Origin: Nitrososphaerota archaeon
GTDB taxonomy: Archaea; Thermoproteota; Nitrososphaeria; Nitrososphaerales; UBA183
Length of the DNA: 64,000 bases
Reading direction: 5' to 3'
Assembly (NCBI GenBank): GCA_029785625.1
Contig: JAFLZI010000001.1
Span: 1-64,000 of the forward strand
Part shown: one piece after another, positions 26,459-36,909 of the stretch
Numbering within the stretch: position 1 is the first letter of the stretch
Layout of the letters: the number at the start of each line of letters is the position of its first letter
The notes under the pieces: model-generated
The model's database searches: none
Seen by the model: only the letters and a program-made list of their open reading frames with translations
Told to the model about the DNA's origin: nothing
Position numbers and translations under genes: made by a program

Positions 26459-27490
26459 ATGCTCGACCGAAAAACCACAGACGAAGTAGCCGTAATCGGA
26501 ATAGGTAGCGCAGGGACAAGGATTGTCTCCCTGCTCAGCCGGAAACCCCTGTTAGTCGACAGGTACGCTTATGTCTCCTGTGACGAGGAAGACTTTTCGA
26601 CCGTTGATACCGAAGACGCCATTCACATCCAGTCCCCCATAGATCAGAAGCTCACTCCCTCCCTTGTCCGCGGGCTCGCGTTGTCCTGTCACGAGAGGAT
26701 CAGAGACGCGGTCGGCAGCTCCAATGTTGTCTTCGTTGTCACGGGCCTTGGCGGCGCGACGGGGAGCGGGCTGGCGCCGGTCGTCGCCTCCATAGCCCAG
26801 GAGTGTGGCGCAACGACCGTAGGGGTGGCAGTCATGCCGTTCGAGTTCGAGAAGAAGATGAAGTTCTACGCCGGCGTCTCGTTGCGGCGTCTCCGCGCCG
26901 CCTCGAGAGGGGTGGTGGTCGTGGACAACGAGACGCTGATGCACTCGTCCCCGGATGAGTCTACCCTGGCTAACCTCTACGACTCGGCCAACAAGGCCGC
27001 CGTCAAGGCGCTCGGCTCGCTGCTGGCGAAGTCGACCCTGGGCTCGAAGTCGGTGGGTCTCAACAAGCTCCTGGGCGCCGTCCTCAGGGATGGGTATTCC
27101 CTGCTGGGCGTGTCGAGCAACGGGGGTGTAGAGAAGGCCGAGGATGCCCTGGCGGGAGCCGTGGTCTCTCTGGGGAGGATTGCTGACGCCAAGGAGGCGA
27201 GCAGAGCCGTCGTGAGCCTGAACGCAGACTCCAGCCTCTCAGCCCAGGAAGTGGGCCTGGCGGTGAGCCGGTTCGGGTCTCTGATTGACAACCAGTCGGT
27301 CGACGTGGAGTACGGCGTCGACTACTCAGGTTCGTCTCAGCTCCAGGTCAGCGTCTTGGCCTCTGGTTTCGGCACCACGAAGTACGACGGCTACGACCCT
27401 CTGGCAAAGATACTCGGTGACCGGGTCCTCGACGACGACATGGACACCTCTCTCCTCGAGGGCCTCGAGGCGCTCCCATCCTGCGGTTGA
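26459..27490 (+). CDS. FtsZ-like tubulin-superfamily protein with degenerate T7 loop
   Basis: A 343-aa tubulin-superfamily GTPase. The N-terminal IGIGSAGTRIV corresponds to the T1 nucleotide loop. The signature GLGGATGSGLAP (G98-G104) is the FtsZ GGGTGTG loop with Ala and Ser changes, and the VVVVDNETL strand is present. The catalytic T7 loop should read NxDxxD, but the aligned region (about 198-209, SVGLNKLLGAVL) has neither Asp. It may bind nucleotide but should not hydrolyse GTP by the usual polymer-contact route. Divergent FtsZ-like proteins are known in Thaumarchaeota, which mostly divide by ESCRT-type CdvB. No C-terminal FtsA/SepF-binding tail is obvious. Convergent with metG, with a 4-bp gap. 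Confidence 0.85.
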   Translation: MLDRKTTDEVAVIGIGSAGTRIVSLLSRKPLLVDRYAYVSCDEEDFSTVDTEDAIHIQSPIDQKLTPSLVRGLALSCHERIRDAVGSSNVVFVVTGLGGATGSGLAPVVASIAQECGATTVGVAVMPFEFEKKMKFYAGVSLRRLRAASRGVVVVDNETLMHSSPDESTLANLYDSANKAAVKALGSLLAKSTLGSKSVGLNKLLGAVLRDGYSLLGVSSNGGVEKAEDALAGAVVSLGRIADAKEASRAVVSLNADSSLSAQEVGLAVSRFGSLIDNQSVDVEYGVDYSGSSQLQVSVLASGFGTTKYDGYDPLAKILGDRVLDDDMDTSLLEGLEALPSCG

Positions 27491-27494
27491 CCAG

Positions 27495-29198
<1,704 letters not shown>

Positions 29199-29238
29199 GG
29201 CTCGGAGGCGCGCCTCCGCTTTCGGTTTAAACCTTAGC

Positions 29239-30468
29239 TCAGATCTCCCAGCTCTGGGCGTACGCCTTCTGTTCCTTCGTCATGGCGCCTATCGAGATGC
29301 CCATCGACTTCAGCGCCGCCCTCGCCACCTCGTCTTCGAGCTCAGCTGGGACTCCGTAGACCCGCTTCTCCATCTTCGCGTGGTCGGCGTGGATTCGGAT
29401 AGCCGCCATCATCTGGTTCGCAAAGGACATCTGCATCACCTCGGGCGGGTGCCCCTCCGCGGCGACCAGGTTCGCTATCCTCCCCTTCGCAATCAGGTAC
29501 ACCCTCTTGCCTGACGGGAGGGTCACCTCGTCCACGTTCGTCCTGACCTCCTTCATCTTCTTCGCCTTGGCCAGCAGAGTCTTCACGTCGATCTCGACGT
29601 CGAAGTGCCCCGCGTTGGACAGCATAGCCCCCTCCTTCATCTTCTCTATGGCCGTGTAGGGTATCACCCCTTTCATCCCGGTGGCGGTGACGAACAGGTC
29701 GCCCCCTGCCGCAGCGTCCTCGATGCTCGAAACGTCGAAGCCGTCCAGGTGCGCCTCCAGCGCCCTGACCGGGTCAACTTCCACGACCGTCACCCTCGCG
29801 CCCATCCCGCGGGCTCTCATGGCGACCCCCTTGCCGACCCAGCCGTAGCCCACCACGACCGTCCTGATTCCGGCAAGTAGGAGGGCCGTGGCCCTCATGA
29901 TGCCGTCCAGTGTCGACTGCCCGGTCCCATATCTGTTGTCGAACATGAACTTGGTCTTGGCGTCGTTGACGGCGATGACCGGATAGGCCAGTCCCCCTTC
30001 GGCCTCCAGCGCCTTCAACCTGACCACCCCGGTCGTGGTCTCCTCTGACCCGCCGACAATGCCCCTCGCCTTCGAGCGGTGGGCCGCGATGTGCAGGTCC
30101 GAGCCGTCGTCTATGATCTGCTGCGGCCGGCTCCGGAGCACCTGGTCGATGCACCACGAGTACTCCTGCGCAGACTCTCCCCTCCAGGCCCACACCTCAG
30201 TCCTGGTGGACAGGTACGCCGCTATGTCGTCCTGGGTCGAGAGCGGGTTGGCCGCCGCCAGCTTCACCTCCGCTCCGGCGGAGAGCAGGGCGTCTATGAG
30301 CACAGACGTCTCCTTGGTTATGTGCAGGCAGACCCCTATCCTCACCCCTTCCAGGGGCTTCGACTTCGCATACTTCTCCTCTAGACTGGTGAGAGCCCCC
30401 ATGTGGGCCTTGGCCCAGAGGAAGTTCCTCTCTCCTTCACTGCTCAGCTTTTGGTCTGTGACTTTCAT
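29239..30468 (-). CDS. ahcY: Adenosylhomocysteinase
   Basis: Hydrolyses S-adenosylhomocysteine to homocysteine and adenosine, keeping methylation running. The 409-aa form begins at ATG 30468. The frame is open upstream, but those residues overlap the mtnP2 gene and are not family-like. Visible motifs: CLHITKETSVLID near residue 48, DDGSDLH near 122, AVNDAKTKFMFDNRYGTGQS near 175 (substrate lysine and Asp), the NAD loop VVGYGWVGKGVAMRARGMGA near 208, and SNAGHFDVEID near 285. It overlaps the upstream gene by four bases (ATGA). The C-terminus is shorter than that of eukaryotic enzymes and lacks KxxxY, as usual for archaeal AhcY. Confidence 0.96.
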   Translation of the reverse strand: MKVTDQKLSSEGERNFLWAKAHMGALTSLEEKYAKSKPLEGVRIGVCLHITKETSVLIDALLSAGAEVKLAAANPLSTQDDIAAYLSTRTEVWAWRGESAQEYSWCIDQVLRSRPQQIIDDGSDLHIAAHRSKARGIVGGSEETTTGVVRLKALEAEGGLAYPVIAVNDAKTKFMFDNRYGTGQSTLDGIMRATALLLAGIRTVVVGYGWVGKGVAMRARGMGARVTVVEVDPVRALEAHLDGFDVSSIEDAAAGGDLFVTATGMKGVIPYTAIEKMKEGAMLSNAGHFDVEIDVKTLLAKAKKMKEVRTNVDEVTLPSGKRVYLIAKGRIANLVAAEGHPPEVMQMSFANQMMAAIRIHADHAKMEKRVYGVPAELEDEVARAALKSMGISIGAMTKEQKAYAQSWEI

Positions 30469-31202
30469 GTTCGTATACCCCCTAGGGCCCCGAGGGCCCC
30501 CTCTATCAACTGTTTCACCAGACTCCCGGCTCCTTCCATCACCTTTGAGACCTCTTCGTGGCTCACCGCGGGCTGCAGCCCGGCCGCCCAATTGGTGGCC
30601 ACCAGCACCGACGAGTACTCCATATGCTTCTCCTTCGCAAGCACTACCTCTGGTACGCCGGTCATCCCCACCACGTCGCCGCCGAGCGTCCTGTACATCC
30701 TGATCTCGGCAGCTGTCTCGAACCTCGGGCCCTCTACGCAGACGTACACGAGGCCCGGGCGCACCTCCAGTTTTAGCTTCTTCGCGGCGGCGGCCAGCGC
30801 TTCGTTCACCCGGCGACTGTAGGGGTTGGTCATGTCAGTGTGAACCACCTCGTCTTCGAAGAAGGTTCCCTCTCTATGCTTCGTGAAATCCAGGAACTGC
30901 GCCGCCAGGCCCAGGTCACCTACCTTGAACCCATCGTTCATAGAGCCCACGGCGCTGGTCGCGATCACCTCCCTCACGCCCAGGCTCTCCAGGGCCGCTA
31001 TGTTCGCCCTGTAGTTGATGGCGTGGGGCGGGGTCCTGTGGCCAGGCCCGTGCCTCGGGATGACCACGAACTCTCCTGAAGGGTCCTCGTACACCGTCGT
31101 GCGGCCGTAGCTGGTCTTCACGCCCCTGGGACGACCCAGATCGAAGTGCTGCGTCACCCCGGTCCCCACTATGACCCCCACCGGGGACCTGTCCCTAGTC
31201 AT
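30465..31202 (-). CDS. MTA phosphorylase-family protein, second paralogue (possibly methylthioinosine phosphorylase)
   Basis: Nucleoside phosphorylase of the MTAP/PNP class, 245 aa. IPRHGPGHRTPPHAINYRANI near residue 48, ATSAVGSMNDGF near 80, VCVEGPRFETAAEIR near 150, and GMTGVPEVVLAKEKHMEYSS near 178 match the MTAP family. It differs from the paralogue two genes upstream, so the pair may divide MTA, methylthioinosine or other purine nucleosides between them. In archaea, MTIP-type enzymes take deaminated MTA, and the TRZ/ATZ deaminase at 5.5 kb could supply such a substrate (speculative). It overlaps apt upstream by 8 bp and ahcY downstream by 4 bp. Confidence 0.85.
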   Translation of the reverse strand: MTRDRSPVGVIVGTGVTQHFDLGRPRGVKTSYGRTTVYEDPSGEFVVIPRHGPGHRTPPHAINYRANIAALESLGVREVIATSAVGSMNDGFKVGDLGLAAQFLDFTKHREGTFFEDEVVHTDMTNPYSRRVNEALAAAAKKLKLEVRPGLVYVCVEGPRFETAAEIRMYRTLGGDVVGMTGVPEVVLAKEKHMEYSSVLVATNWAAGLQPAVSHEEVSKVMEGAGSLVKQLIEGALGALGGIRT

Positions 31203-31725
31203 ACCTGGAGAGCGTGTAGACCTCGTATCCCGTCAGCTTCTCCCTCCCCTTCAGAAAGCTGAGCTCTGTCACAAAGGCGAGCCCGACTACCTTGCCTCCA
31301 AGCTTTTCGACCAGGGCAGCAGCAGCCTTTGACGTCCCTCCGGTCGCCAGAAGGTCGTCCACGATGAGCACCCTCTCTCCCTTGGAGACGGAGTTGGCAT
31401 GCATCTCGAGCCCCTGGCGGCCGTATTCGAGCTCATAGTTCACACTCACCTTCTTCGCAGGCAGCTTCCCCACCTTCCTCGCGGGGACGAACCCTATCCC
31501 GAGGCGGTCGGCAAGGGGGGCGCCGACTATGAACCCCCTGGCCTCGACGCCGACTACCTTGTCGAGCTTCGCCTTCTTCCACCTCCTTTCCAAGGCGTCT
31601 GTGACCCGCCTGGTCAGTCTGCCGTCCTCCCAGAGCGTGGTGAGGTCCTTGAACGCTACCCCCTTCTTCGGGTAGTCCGGGATGTTCCGGATTGCCTTCT
31701 TGATGTCAGTCTCGAGCTTCTCCAT
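31195..31725 (-). CDS. apt: Adenine phosphoribosyltransferase
   Basis: Makes AMP from adenine and PRPP, recovering the adenine freed by MTA phosphorylase. The 176-aa form starts at ATG 31725, which shares its A with the stop of mtnP (TGATG). This matches the usual N-terminus (LETDIKKAIRNIPDYPKKGVAFKD). The PRPP loop VLIVDDLLATGGTSKAA near residue 118 and the EARGFIVGAPLA flexible-loop region near 62 are intact. The tight overlaps on both sides place it inside a coupled salvage operon, so its role here is probably adenine recovery from SAM-derived metabolites. Confidence 0.95.
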   Translation of the reverse strand: MEKLETDIKKAIRNIPDYPKKGVAFKDLTTLWEDGRLTRRVTDALERRWKKAKLDKVVGVEARGFIVGAPLADRLGIGFVPARKVGKLPAKKVSVNYELEYGRQGLEMHANSVSKGERVLIVDDLLATGGTSKAAAALVEKLGGKVVGLAFVTELSFLKGREKLTGYEVYTLSRYD

Positions 31726-32531
31726 CAGGCGCTCAGTCTCGCATGTTCGAGCGCCGAGCCGCAATCGCAGGTTCGCTCCCCGGGCACCCGCTTCACGATC
31801 TCTCCGATAAGTCGCGTCAGGTTCTCAAGGTTCCTGTTGAATACCCTGACCACTTCTTCGTGGGACACCGGCTTCATGCTCGGATCGCCCTCCAGGCCCG
31901 CGTCGTAGTCGGTCACCAGAGATATGTTGAGGTAGCACATCTCCTGTTCCCGCGCGAGCACGGCCTCGGGATACTGGGTCATGTTGATCACATCCCACCC
32001 CTGCCGCGAGAAGAACCTGCTCTCCGCCTTGGTAGAGAACCGGGGTCCCTGGATTACGACCACGGTCCCTGAGGGATGGTACTCGAGCCCCAGGGCATCA
32101 GCGGCCTCGACCGCCGCCTTCCTCATCTGGGGGCAGTAGGGTGACGCGGAGCTGACATGCGTCGTCTCGGGCCCGTCGTAGAACGTGTCCTTCCTCCCTG
32201 ACGTGAAGTTGACGAACTGGTCGCAGAAGACTAGCTCCCCTGGGGCAACTTCACCCTTCAGGCTTCCAACGGCGTTGGGGCCGATCACCCTTTTCACCCC
32301 GAGCTTCTTGAAGGCCATGACGTTTGCCCTGTATGGGACTGCGTGAGGGGGATATTCGTGGTGGACTCCGTGCCTGGGTATGAACGCCACCTTCCGCCCC
32401 TCGATATCCGCCAGCGTCACTTTGCCGCTTGGCTTCCCGTAGCGGGTGGTCACGGTGGCGCTGCCTGTCCCTTTTGCAAGCTTGTAGAACCCGGAGCCGC
32501 CAAAGACGCCGAACTCTGCCGCCGGCTTCAC
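31725..32531 (-). CDS. mtnP: S-methyl-5'-thioadenosine phosphorylase
   Basis: Splits methylthioadenosine to adenine and methylthioribose-1-phosphate. 268 aa; starts EFGVFGGSGFYKL with the phosphate-binding GGSG. FIPRHGVHHEYPPHAVPYRANV near 50, GPNAVGSLKGEVAPGELV near 84, VVIQGPRFSTKAESRFF near 158 and NMTQYPEAVLAREQEMCYLN near 182 are full family motifs. It is the first gene of mtnP-apt-mtnP2-ahcY-metG. Divergent from aIF2-beta, with AT-rich promoter elements (gatttaatct, 32554-32563) in the spacer. A C-terminal CDC motif (CDCGSA) is present, as in hyperthermophile MTAPs that use vicinal disulfides. Confidence 0.94.
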   Translation of the reverse strand: MKPAAEFGVFGGSGFYKLAKGTGSATVTTRYGKPSGKVTLADIEGRKVAFIPRHGVHHEYPPHAVPYRANVMAFKKLGVKRVIGPNAVGSLKGEVAPGELVFCDQFVNFTSGRKDTFYDGPETTHVSSASPYCPQMRKAAVEAADALGLEYHPSGTVVVIQGPRFSTKAESRFFSRQGWDVINMTQYPEAVLAREQEMCYLNISLVTDYDAGLEGDPSMKPVSHEEVVRVFNRNLENLTRLIGEIVKRVPGERTCDCGSALEHARLSA

Positions 32532-32593
32532 AGTCCGCCTCCTCAGGTTTCCGATTTAATCTTTGGCTTGAGAAGAGCTGCGCAGGCCAGAAG

Positions 32594-32604
32594 ACTTGAA
32601 ATAC
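32594..32604 (+). promoter_or_regulatory. TATA-like element of the aIF2-beta gene
   Basis: The stretch acttgaaatacc contains gaaatac about 26 bp ahead of the ATG at 32626, the spacing of a leaderless archaeal gene. This favours the ATG start over the TTG at 32596, which would lie inside the promoter. Confidence 0.45.
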
Positions 32605-32625
32605 CTTGGTCTGACGATTCTGCGA

Positions 32626-33042
32626 ATGCCTCGGTCGTACGAAGATCTCCTCTCCAGGGCCAGATCTGGCCTGGACAAGGATGCGAAGCAGTCCGGCGCC
32701 CTACGGCTCGAGCTCCCAGAGCCGGACGTCATCTGGGTGGGCAACAAGACGATCTTCCGAAACTATGCCGAGTTCCCCAAGCTCCTGAGAAGAGAATCAA
32801 GCCGCGTCCTGATGTACCTCGCCAAAGAACTCGCAACGGCGGCCTCCCTTGACGGGGAACGAGCCATCTTCATAGGGCGGAAGGACCGCGATTCGTTCTC
32901 TCAGCTCTTACAGCGCTATCTCAAGGACGGTGTGATATGCCCAGTCTGCGGGAGCCCAGACACCCACCTGGACAAGGAGAAGCGCATGTGGTTCATGGTC
33001 TGCGAGGCTTGCGGGGCCAGGTCGGTCGCCAAGGTTGCGTAG
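32626..33042 (+). CDS. Translation initiation factor aIF2 subunit beta
   Basis: Part of the heterotrimeric aIF2 that brings initiator tRNA to the small ribosomal subunit. 138 aa from ATG 32626: MPRSYEDLLSRARSGLD, then the alpha/beta core GNKTIFRNYAEFPKLLRR, and a C-terminal zinc ribbon CPVCGSPDTHLDKEKRMWFMVCEACGA with four Cys. The length is standard for archaea (135-142 aa). A DUF424 gene follows immediately, an arrangement conserved in many archaea. Confidence 0.96.
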   Translation: MPRSYEDLLSRARSGLDKDAKQSGALRLELPEPDVIWVGNKTIFRNYAEFPKLLRRESSRVLMYLAKELATAASLDGERAIFIGRKDRDSFSQLLQRYLKDGVICPVCGSPDTHLDKEKRMWFMVCEACGARSVAKVA

Positions 33043-33045
33043 AGC

Positions 33046-33357
33046 TTGGCCGAGAAGGGGTTCTCCGTCAGGACCGCGGAGTACAGAGGGTCTATACTGG
33101 TCAACATATGCGACGAAGAGCTGGTGGGGCGCACGGTCGCCGAAGGGAACCTGGAGGTGCACCTCTCCAAGGACTTCTACTCGGGCGAGGTGGTCAGCAG
33201 CGGCGAGGCCCTCAGGCTGATCCGGACGTGCTCGATAGTAAATCTCGCCGGGTCCAGGTCTGTCTCATTGGCCGTCAGCAACAAGGTCGGGGCGCCGGAG
33301 GCCATACGTGAAATCCAGGAGATCCCCTTCCTGATGATTTACAAGTTCTCGGGCTAG
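33046..33357 (+). CDS. DUF424 family protein
   Basis: A 103-aa protein with the DUF424 pattern: [38 protein letters not shown], then [15 protein letters not shown] and IPFLMIYKF. Starts TTG 33046, three bases after the aIF2-beta stop. Archaeal DUF424 proteins are commonly found next to aIF2-beta and are thought to act in translation, but no activity is established. Ends 4 bp inside the convergent dnaJ gene. Confidence 0.85.
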   Translation: MAEKGFSVRTAEYRGSILVNICDEELVGRTVAEGNLEVHLSKDFYSGEVVSSGEALRLIRTCSIVNLAGSRSVSLAVSNKVGAPEAIREIQEIPFLMIYKFSG

Positions 33358-34442
33358 CTGAGGCTTCCGAGCTTCTTCACCTGCTCCCTCTGCTGGTCAG
33401 TCAGCTTCCTCGGGACTTCGACCCGGACGACCACGTACTGGTTTCCATGGCCGCCCCTCCATCCGCCGAACTTCGGGAGACCCTTCTCCTTGACAATGAA
33501 CCTCTCTCCGGGCTGGGTACCGTGAGGGATCGTCAGTTTGACGTCGCCGTGCAGCGTCGGGACAGTGAGTTCCGTGCCGAGCATGGCCTCCACGACCCCT
33601 ATCTTGGCTTCCAGGAACACGTTGCTGGGGTCTTCCTCTCCCCTCCTGAAGACCCGGTGCGGTCCGATGTTCACCACGACGTAGAGGTCGCCGGGCGGGA
33701 TGCCTCTCTCCCCGGCGTTCCCTTCGCCCCTGAGGCGGAGGGTGTACCCGTCTTCGATCCCGCCGGGAACCCTGACGCGGATCTTCCTGGTCTTCGCCGC
33801 TGTCCCGCGCCCTCTGCAGTCTTTGCAAGGGCTATCCACGGTGTATCCTCTCCCTCCGCACCTGCCGCAGGCGGTGATCCTGACTAAGCGTGCGAAGCCT
33901 GCTGACTGCACCTTCTGGACCTGGCCCGTCCCGCCGCAGGTGGTGCACTGACGAGGCGATGTCCCTGGCTTGGCGCCGCTCCCGTGGCAGGTGGCGCACA
34001 CTTCGCTTCTAGGGACCTCGATCTCCCTCTCGGTGTCGCTGACTATGTCTTCCAGATTGAGCTCCAGGTGATAGGTCAGGTCCTCGCCGCGGCTGGGCTG
34101 CCGCGTCCCCCCTCCGCCGAAGAACTGCGCGAAGATGTCGTCGAAGCCCCCGAACCCTCCCCCTCTGAAGAACTCGCCGAAGTCGGCCCCCCTGAATATG
34201 TCCTCCTGGCTGTACTTCTGGTACACCCCCTCCCGCCCGAACGAGTCGTACTGCCTGCGCTTCTCGTCGTCTGAGAGCACGGCGTACGCCTCGGATATCT
34301 CCTTGAAGCGCGCCTCAGCGTCGGGGGCTTTGTTCCGGTCAGGGTGGAACTTGAGGGCGAGCTTCCTGTATGCGTCCTTGATCTGATCCTTGGTCGCGCC
34401 TCTCTGGACGCCGAGCACCTCGTAGTAGTCCTTCGTGGCCAC
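33354..34442 (-). CDS. dnaJ: Chaperone DnaJ (type I Hsp40)
   Basis: Co-chaperone that stimulates DnaK ATPase and delivers clients. The 362-aa protein has all DnaJ domains: J domain with HPD ([11 protein letters not shown], residues ~31-42), a Gly/Phe-rich linker ([15 protein letters not shown]), four CxxCxGxG-type zinc repeats ([32 protein letters not shown], ~140-215) and the C-terminal client-binding domain. Lies 12 bp after dnaK in the grpE-dnaK-dnaJ operon. The set is thought to have entered mesophilic archaea from bacteria. Confidence 0.96.
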   Translation of the reverse strand: MATKDYYEVLGVQRGATKDQIKDAYRKLALKFHPDRNKAPDAEARFKEISEAYAVLSDDEKRRQYDSFGREGVYQKYSQEDIFRGADFGEFFRGGGFGGFDDIFAQFFGGGGTRQPSRGEDLTYHLELNLEDIVSDTEREIEVPRSEVCATCHGSGAKPGTSPRQCTTCGGTGQVQKVQSAGFARLVRITACGRCGGRGYTVDSPCKDCRGRGTAAKTRKIRVRVPGGIEDGYTLRLRGEGNAGERGIPPGDLYVVVNIGPHRVFRRGEEDPSNVFLEAKIGVVEAMLGTELTVPTLHGDVKLTIPHGTQPGERFIVKEKGLPKFGGWRGGHGNQYVVVRVEVPRKLTDQQREQVKKLGSLS

Positions 34443-34454
34443 GGAGGCTATCTC

Positions 34455-36308
34455 CTACTTTCCTTCGTCCACAACCTTGTAGTCGGCGTCGCCGACCTTC
34501 TGGCCGCCGCCCTCGCTCTCGGAGGGCTGTCCCTGCTGCTGCCTCTGCGCCTGTTGCTGATAGACTGACGCGCCTACCTCCTGAAGGACCTTCTTCAGCG
34601 CCTCGCTCTTATCCCTGATCGCCGCTGTGTCCTGTCCCTCGACCTCCTTCCTGAGCTCCTGAGCGGCCGTGTCTATCTTGTCTGTGCTCGCCTTGTCGAC
34701 CTTGCCTTCCAGGTCTCTCTTCGTCCTCTCTGCCGTGTAGAGCACAGAGTCCGCCTCGTTCCTGACCTCCGCATCGTCCCTCTTCTTCCTGTCCTGGTCG
34801 GCGAACGACTCCGCCTCCTTGACGAGCCTCTCCTTCTCTTCCTTCGACAGCTTGGTCGACGCGGTTATCGTTATCTTGCTCTCCTTCCCCGTCCCGAGAT
34901 CCTTCGCCCCTACGGTGAGGATGCCGTTGGCGTCAATGTCGAAGGTCACCTCGATCTGCGGGACGCCCCTGGGCGCCGGCGGTAGCCCGGCCAGGTTGAA
35001 CATCCCGAGAGAGACGTTGTCAGCGGCCATGCTCCTCTCGCCCTGGACCACGTGGATGGTCACGGCGGTCTGGAAGTCAGCAGCCGTGGTGAACGTCTTG
35101 CTCCTCTTGGTCGGTATCGTAGCGTTCTTCTCTATCAGGTGCTCGGTGATCCCGCCGAGGGTCTCGACGCCCAGGGAAAGCGGCGTCACGTCCAACAGAA
35201 GTATGTCCTTGATCTCCCCCGCCAGGACGGCTCCCTGTATCGCCGCGCCTATGGCGACGGCTTCCATGGGGTCGACGCCTCTCTCGGCCTGCTTCCTGGC
35301 CACGTCCTCGACGAACTTCCGGACCAGCGGCATCCTTGTCATTCCGCCTATCAGTATCACCTTGTCAACCTGCTCGGGGGTGAGCTTCGCGTCGTTGATC
35401 ACCCTACGTATGGTCTGCTCCGTCTTTGAGACCACCGGCCTGGCGACCTCTTCTAGCTTGGTCCTGGTCAGCGTGTAGTGAAGGTTCTTCGGACCGGAGG
35501 CATCGCTTGCTATGAATGGAAGGTCCACGTCGGTGGACATCAGGTTCGAGAGCTGGATCTTCGCCTGCTCTGCCCCCTCCTTCAGTCTGGCCATGGCCGT
35601 CTTGTCGGCGGTCAGGTCTATCCCGGTCTTCGAACGGAAGTCGTCGAGGAGGACCTGGATGATGGCCTTGTCCACGTCTGTCCCCCCTGTCTGTGTGTCC
35701 CCCGAGGTGGCGAGGACTTGGAACACCCCCTTTCCGAACTCCATGATGGTCGCGTCGTGGGTCCCTCCACCGAAGCTGAACACCAGGATTTTCATCTCCT
35801 TCTCGGACTTGTCGAGCCCGTAGGCGAGCGACGCAGCGGTGGGCTCGTTGATTATCCTAACGACCTCGAGGCCTGCTATCTCGCCCGCATCCTTGGTCGC
35901 CTGACGCTGGTTGTCGTTGAAGTGGGCTGGTACGGTGATCACCGCCTTCTTCACAGGATAGCCCAGGAACGCGTCGGCGTCATGTTTGATCTTCTGGAGT
36001 ATGTAGGAGCTGAGCTGCTCGGGGGAGTAGTCCTTTCCTGAGAGGCTGACCCGGTAGTCTGTCCCCATCTTCCTCTTGATCTCGAAGACGGTCCCGTCCG
36101 GGTTGGTCACCACCTGGCGCCTCGCGGGCTCTCCTACCAGGAGTTGTCCGTCCTTTGTGTAGGCTACCACCGAGGGGAACATCTTGCCCGCCGGGGTCGC
36201 CCCCTCGGCGCTCGGGATCACCACCGGCCTCCCTGCTTCCACCACCGCTGCCGCGGAGTTGGTTGTCCCCAGGTCTATCCCTATGACCTTCTCCCTAGTG
36301 CTACTCAT
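34455..36308 (-). CDS. dnaK: Chaperone DnaK (Hsp70)
   Basis: ATP-dependent chaperone, 617 aa from ATG 36308. The extra upstream codons overlap grpE and are not conserved. Signatures: [13 protein letters not shown] near residue 9, [18 protein letters not shown] near 182 (Hsp70 usually has DLGGGTFD, so the Asp-Leu is Ser-Phe and the Phe is His here), [13 protein letters not shown] near 320, the [14 protein letters not shown] linker near 378, and the beta-sandwich and helical lid. The [10 protein letters not shown] variant is unusual for phosphate motif 2, where the first Asp is normally conserved. The C-terminus ends in an acidic, Gln-rich tail ([12 protein letters not shown]) rather than EEVD. 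Confidence 0.96.
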   Translation of the reverse strand: MSSTREKVIGIDLGTTNSAAAVVEAGRPVVIPSAEGATPAGKMFPSVVAYTKDGQLLVGEPARRQVVTNPDGTVFEIKRKMGTDYRVSLSGKDYSPEQLSSYILQKIKHDADAFLGYPVKKAVITVPAHFNDNQRQATKDAGEIAGLEVVRIINEPTAASLAYGLDKSEKEMKILVFSFGGGTHDATIMEFGKGVFQVLATSGDTQTGGTDVDKAIIQVLLDDFRSKTGIDLTADKTAMARLKEGAEQAKIQLSNLMSTDVDLPFIASDASGPKNLHYTLTRTKLEEVARPVVSKTEQTIRRVINDAKLTPEQVDKVILIGGMTRMPLVRKFVEDVARKQAERGVDPMEAVAIGAAIQGAVLAGEIKDILLLDVTPLSLGVETLGGITEHLIEKNATIPTKRSKTFTTAADFQTAVTIHVVQGERSMAADNVSLGMFNLAGLPPAPRGVPQIEVTFDIDANGILTVGAKDLGTGKESKITITASTKLSKEEKERLVKEAESFADQDRKKRDDAEVRNEADSVLYTAERTKRDLEGKVDKASTDKIDTAAQELRKEVEGQDTAAIRDKSEALKKVLQEVGASVYQQQAQRQQQGQPSESEGGGQKVGDADYKVVDEGK

Positions 36309-36840
36309 CGGTTCTAGCCTCCACCCGGGCCGTTTTACGCGCCAATTCAACTTTTACCATGCTCGGTCTCAGGAGCTGACCTCGGAACGTGTATCCCGTC
36401 CTCAGCTCTTCGACCACCCGGTCCGGCCCTTCTCCCTCGCCCTGGGCCTTCCCAACAGCTTCGTGGATGGCTGGGTCGAAGGGCTTCCCCAGGGCGTCGA
36501 TGGCCTCGACCCCCACCGACTGGAGCGCGGCACGGAGGTTCCCCTTGACCATCTTGATTCCTTCCAGCAGCTCAGCGTTTGCCGGTCCTTCAGCGTGCTT
36601 CAGGGCCAGTTCCAGCTCGTCCGACACCACGAGGAGCTTGGAGACCAGCCCCTTCGCCATTGCCTCTCCTGCCTCCTTCAGCTCCTTCTCTGCCCTCTTC
36701 CTGTAGTTCTCGAGGTCTGCCTGAGAGTACCTCAGGCGCGTCATGAGCTCATCGCTCCGCTTCTTCTCCTCTGAGAGGCGCTCCTTCAGCACCTCCAAGG
36801 CGTCCTCGTCGCCCTTCCCGGCTTCTTCAAACTCCAACAA
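36301..36840 (-). CDS. grpE: GrpE nucleotide exchange factor
   Basis: Releases ADP from DnaK. 179 aa from TTG 36840: a long N-terminal helix ([21 protein letters not shown]) then [22 protein letters not shown], the dimerisation coiled coil, and the C-terminal beta-wing [16 protein letters not shown]...[23 protein letters not shown], the GrpE hallmark. Overlaps dnaK by 8 bp. First gene of the operon, with a divergent promoter shared with the RIO1 kinase gene. Confidence 0.95.
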   Translation of the reverse strand: MLEFEEAGKGDEDALEVLKERLSEEKKRSDELMTRLRYSQADLENYRKRAEKELKEAGEAMAKGLVSKLLVVSDELELALKHAEGPANAELLEGIKMVKGNLRAALQSVGVEAIDALGKPFDPAIHEAVGKAQGEGEGPDRVVEELRTGYTFRGQLLRPSMVKVELARKTARVEARTDE

Positions 36841-36883
36841 TCCCGGCTCTGTACCCCTGTGAGGACACCGCGTTTCGCTTCAT

Positions 36884-36893
36884 ACGTATAAAT
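36884..36893. promoter_or_regulatory. Shared TATA region between grpE and the RIO1 gene
   Basis: The stretch acgtataaat (36884-36893) reads as a TATA box on both strands. On the plus strand it is about 20-26 bp from ATG 36910, favouring that start and a leaderless mRNA over TTG 36895. On the minus strand it is about 46 bp from the grpE start, giving a leader of roughly 20 nt. No heat-shock operator (CIRCE-like repeat) is visible. Confidence 0.5.
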
Positions 36894-36909
36894 TTTGAAC
36901 GATTCAAGG

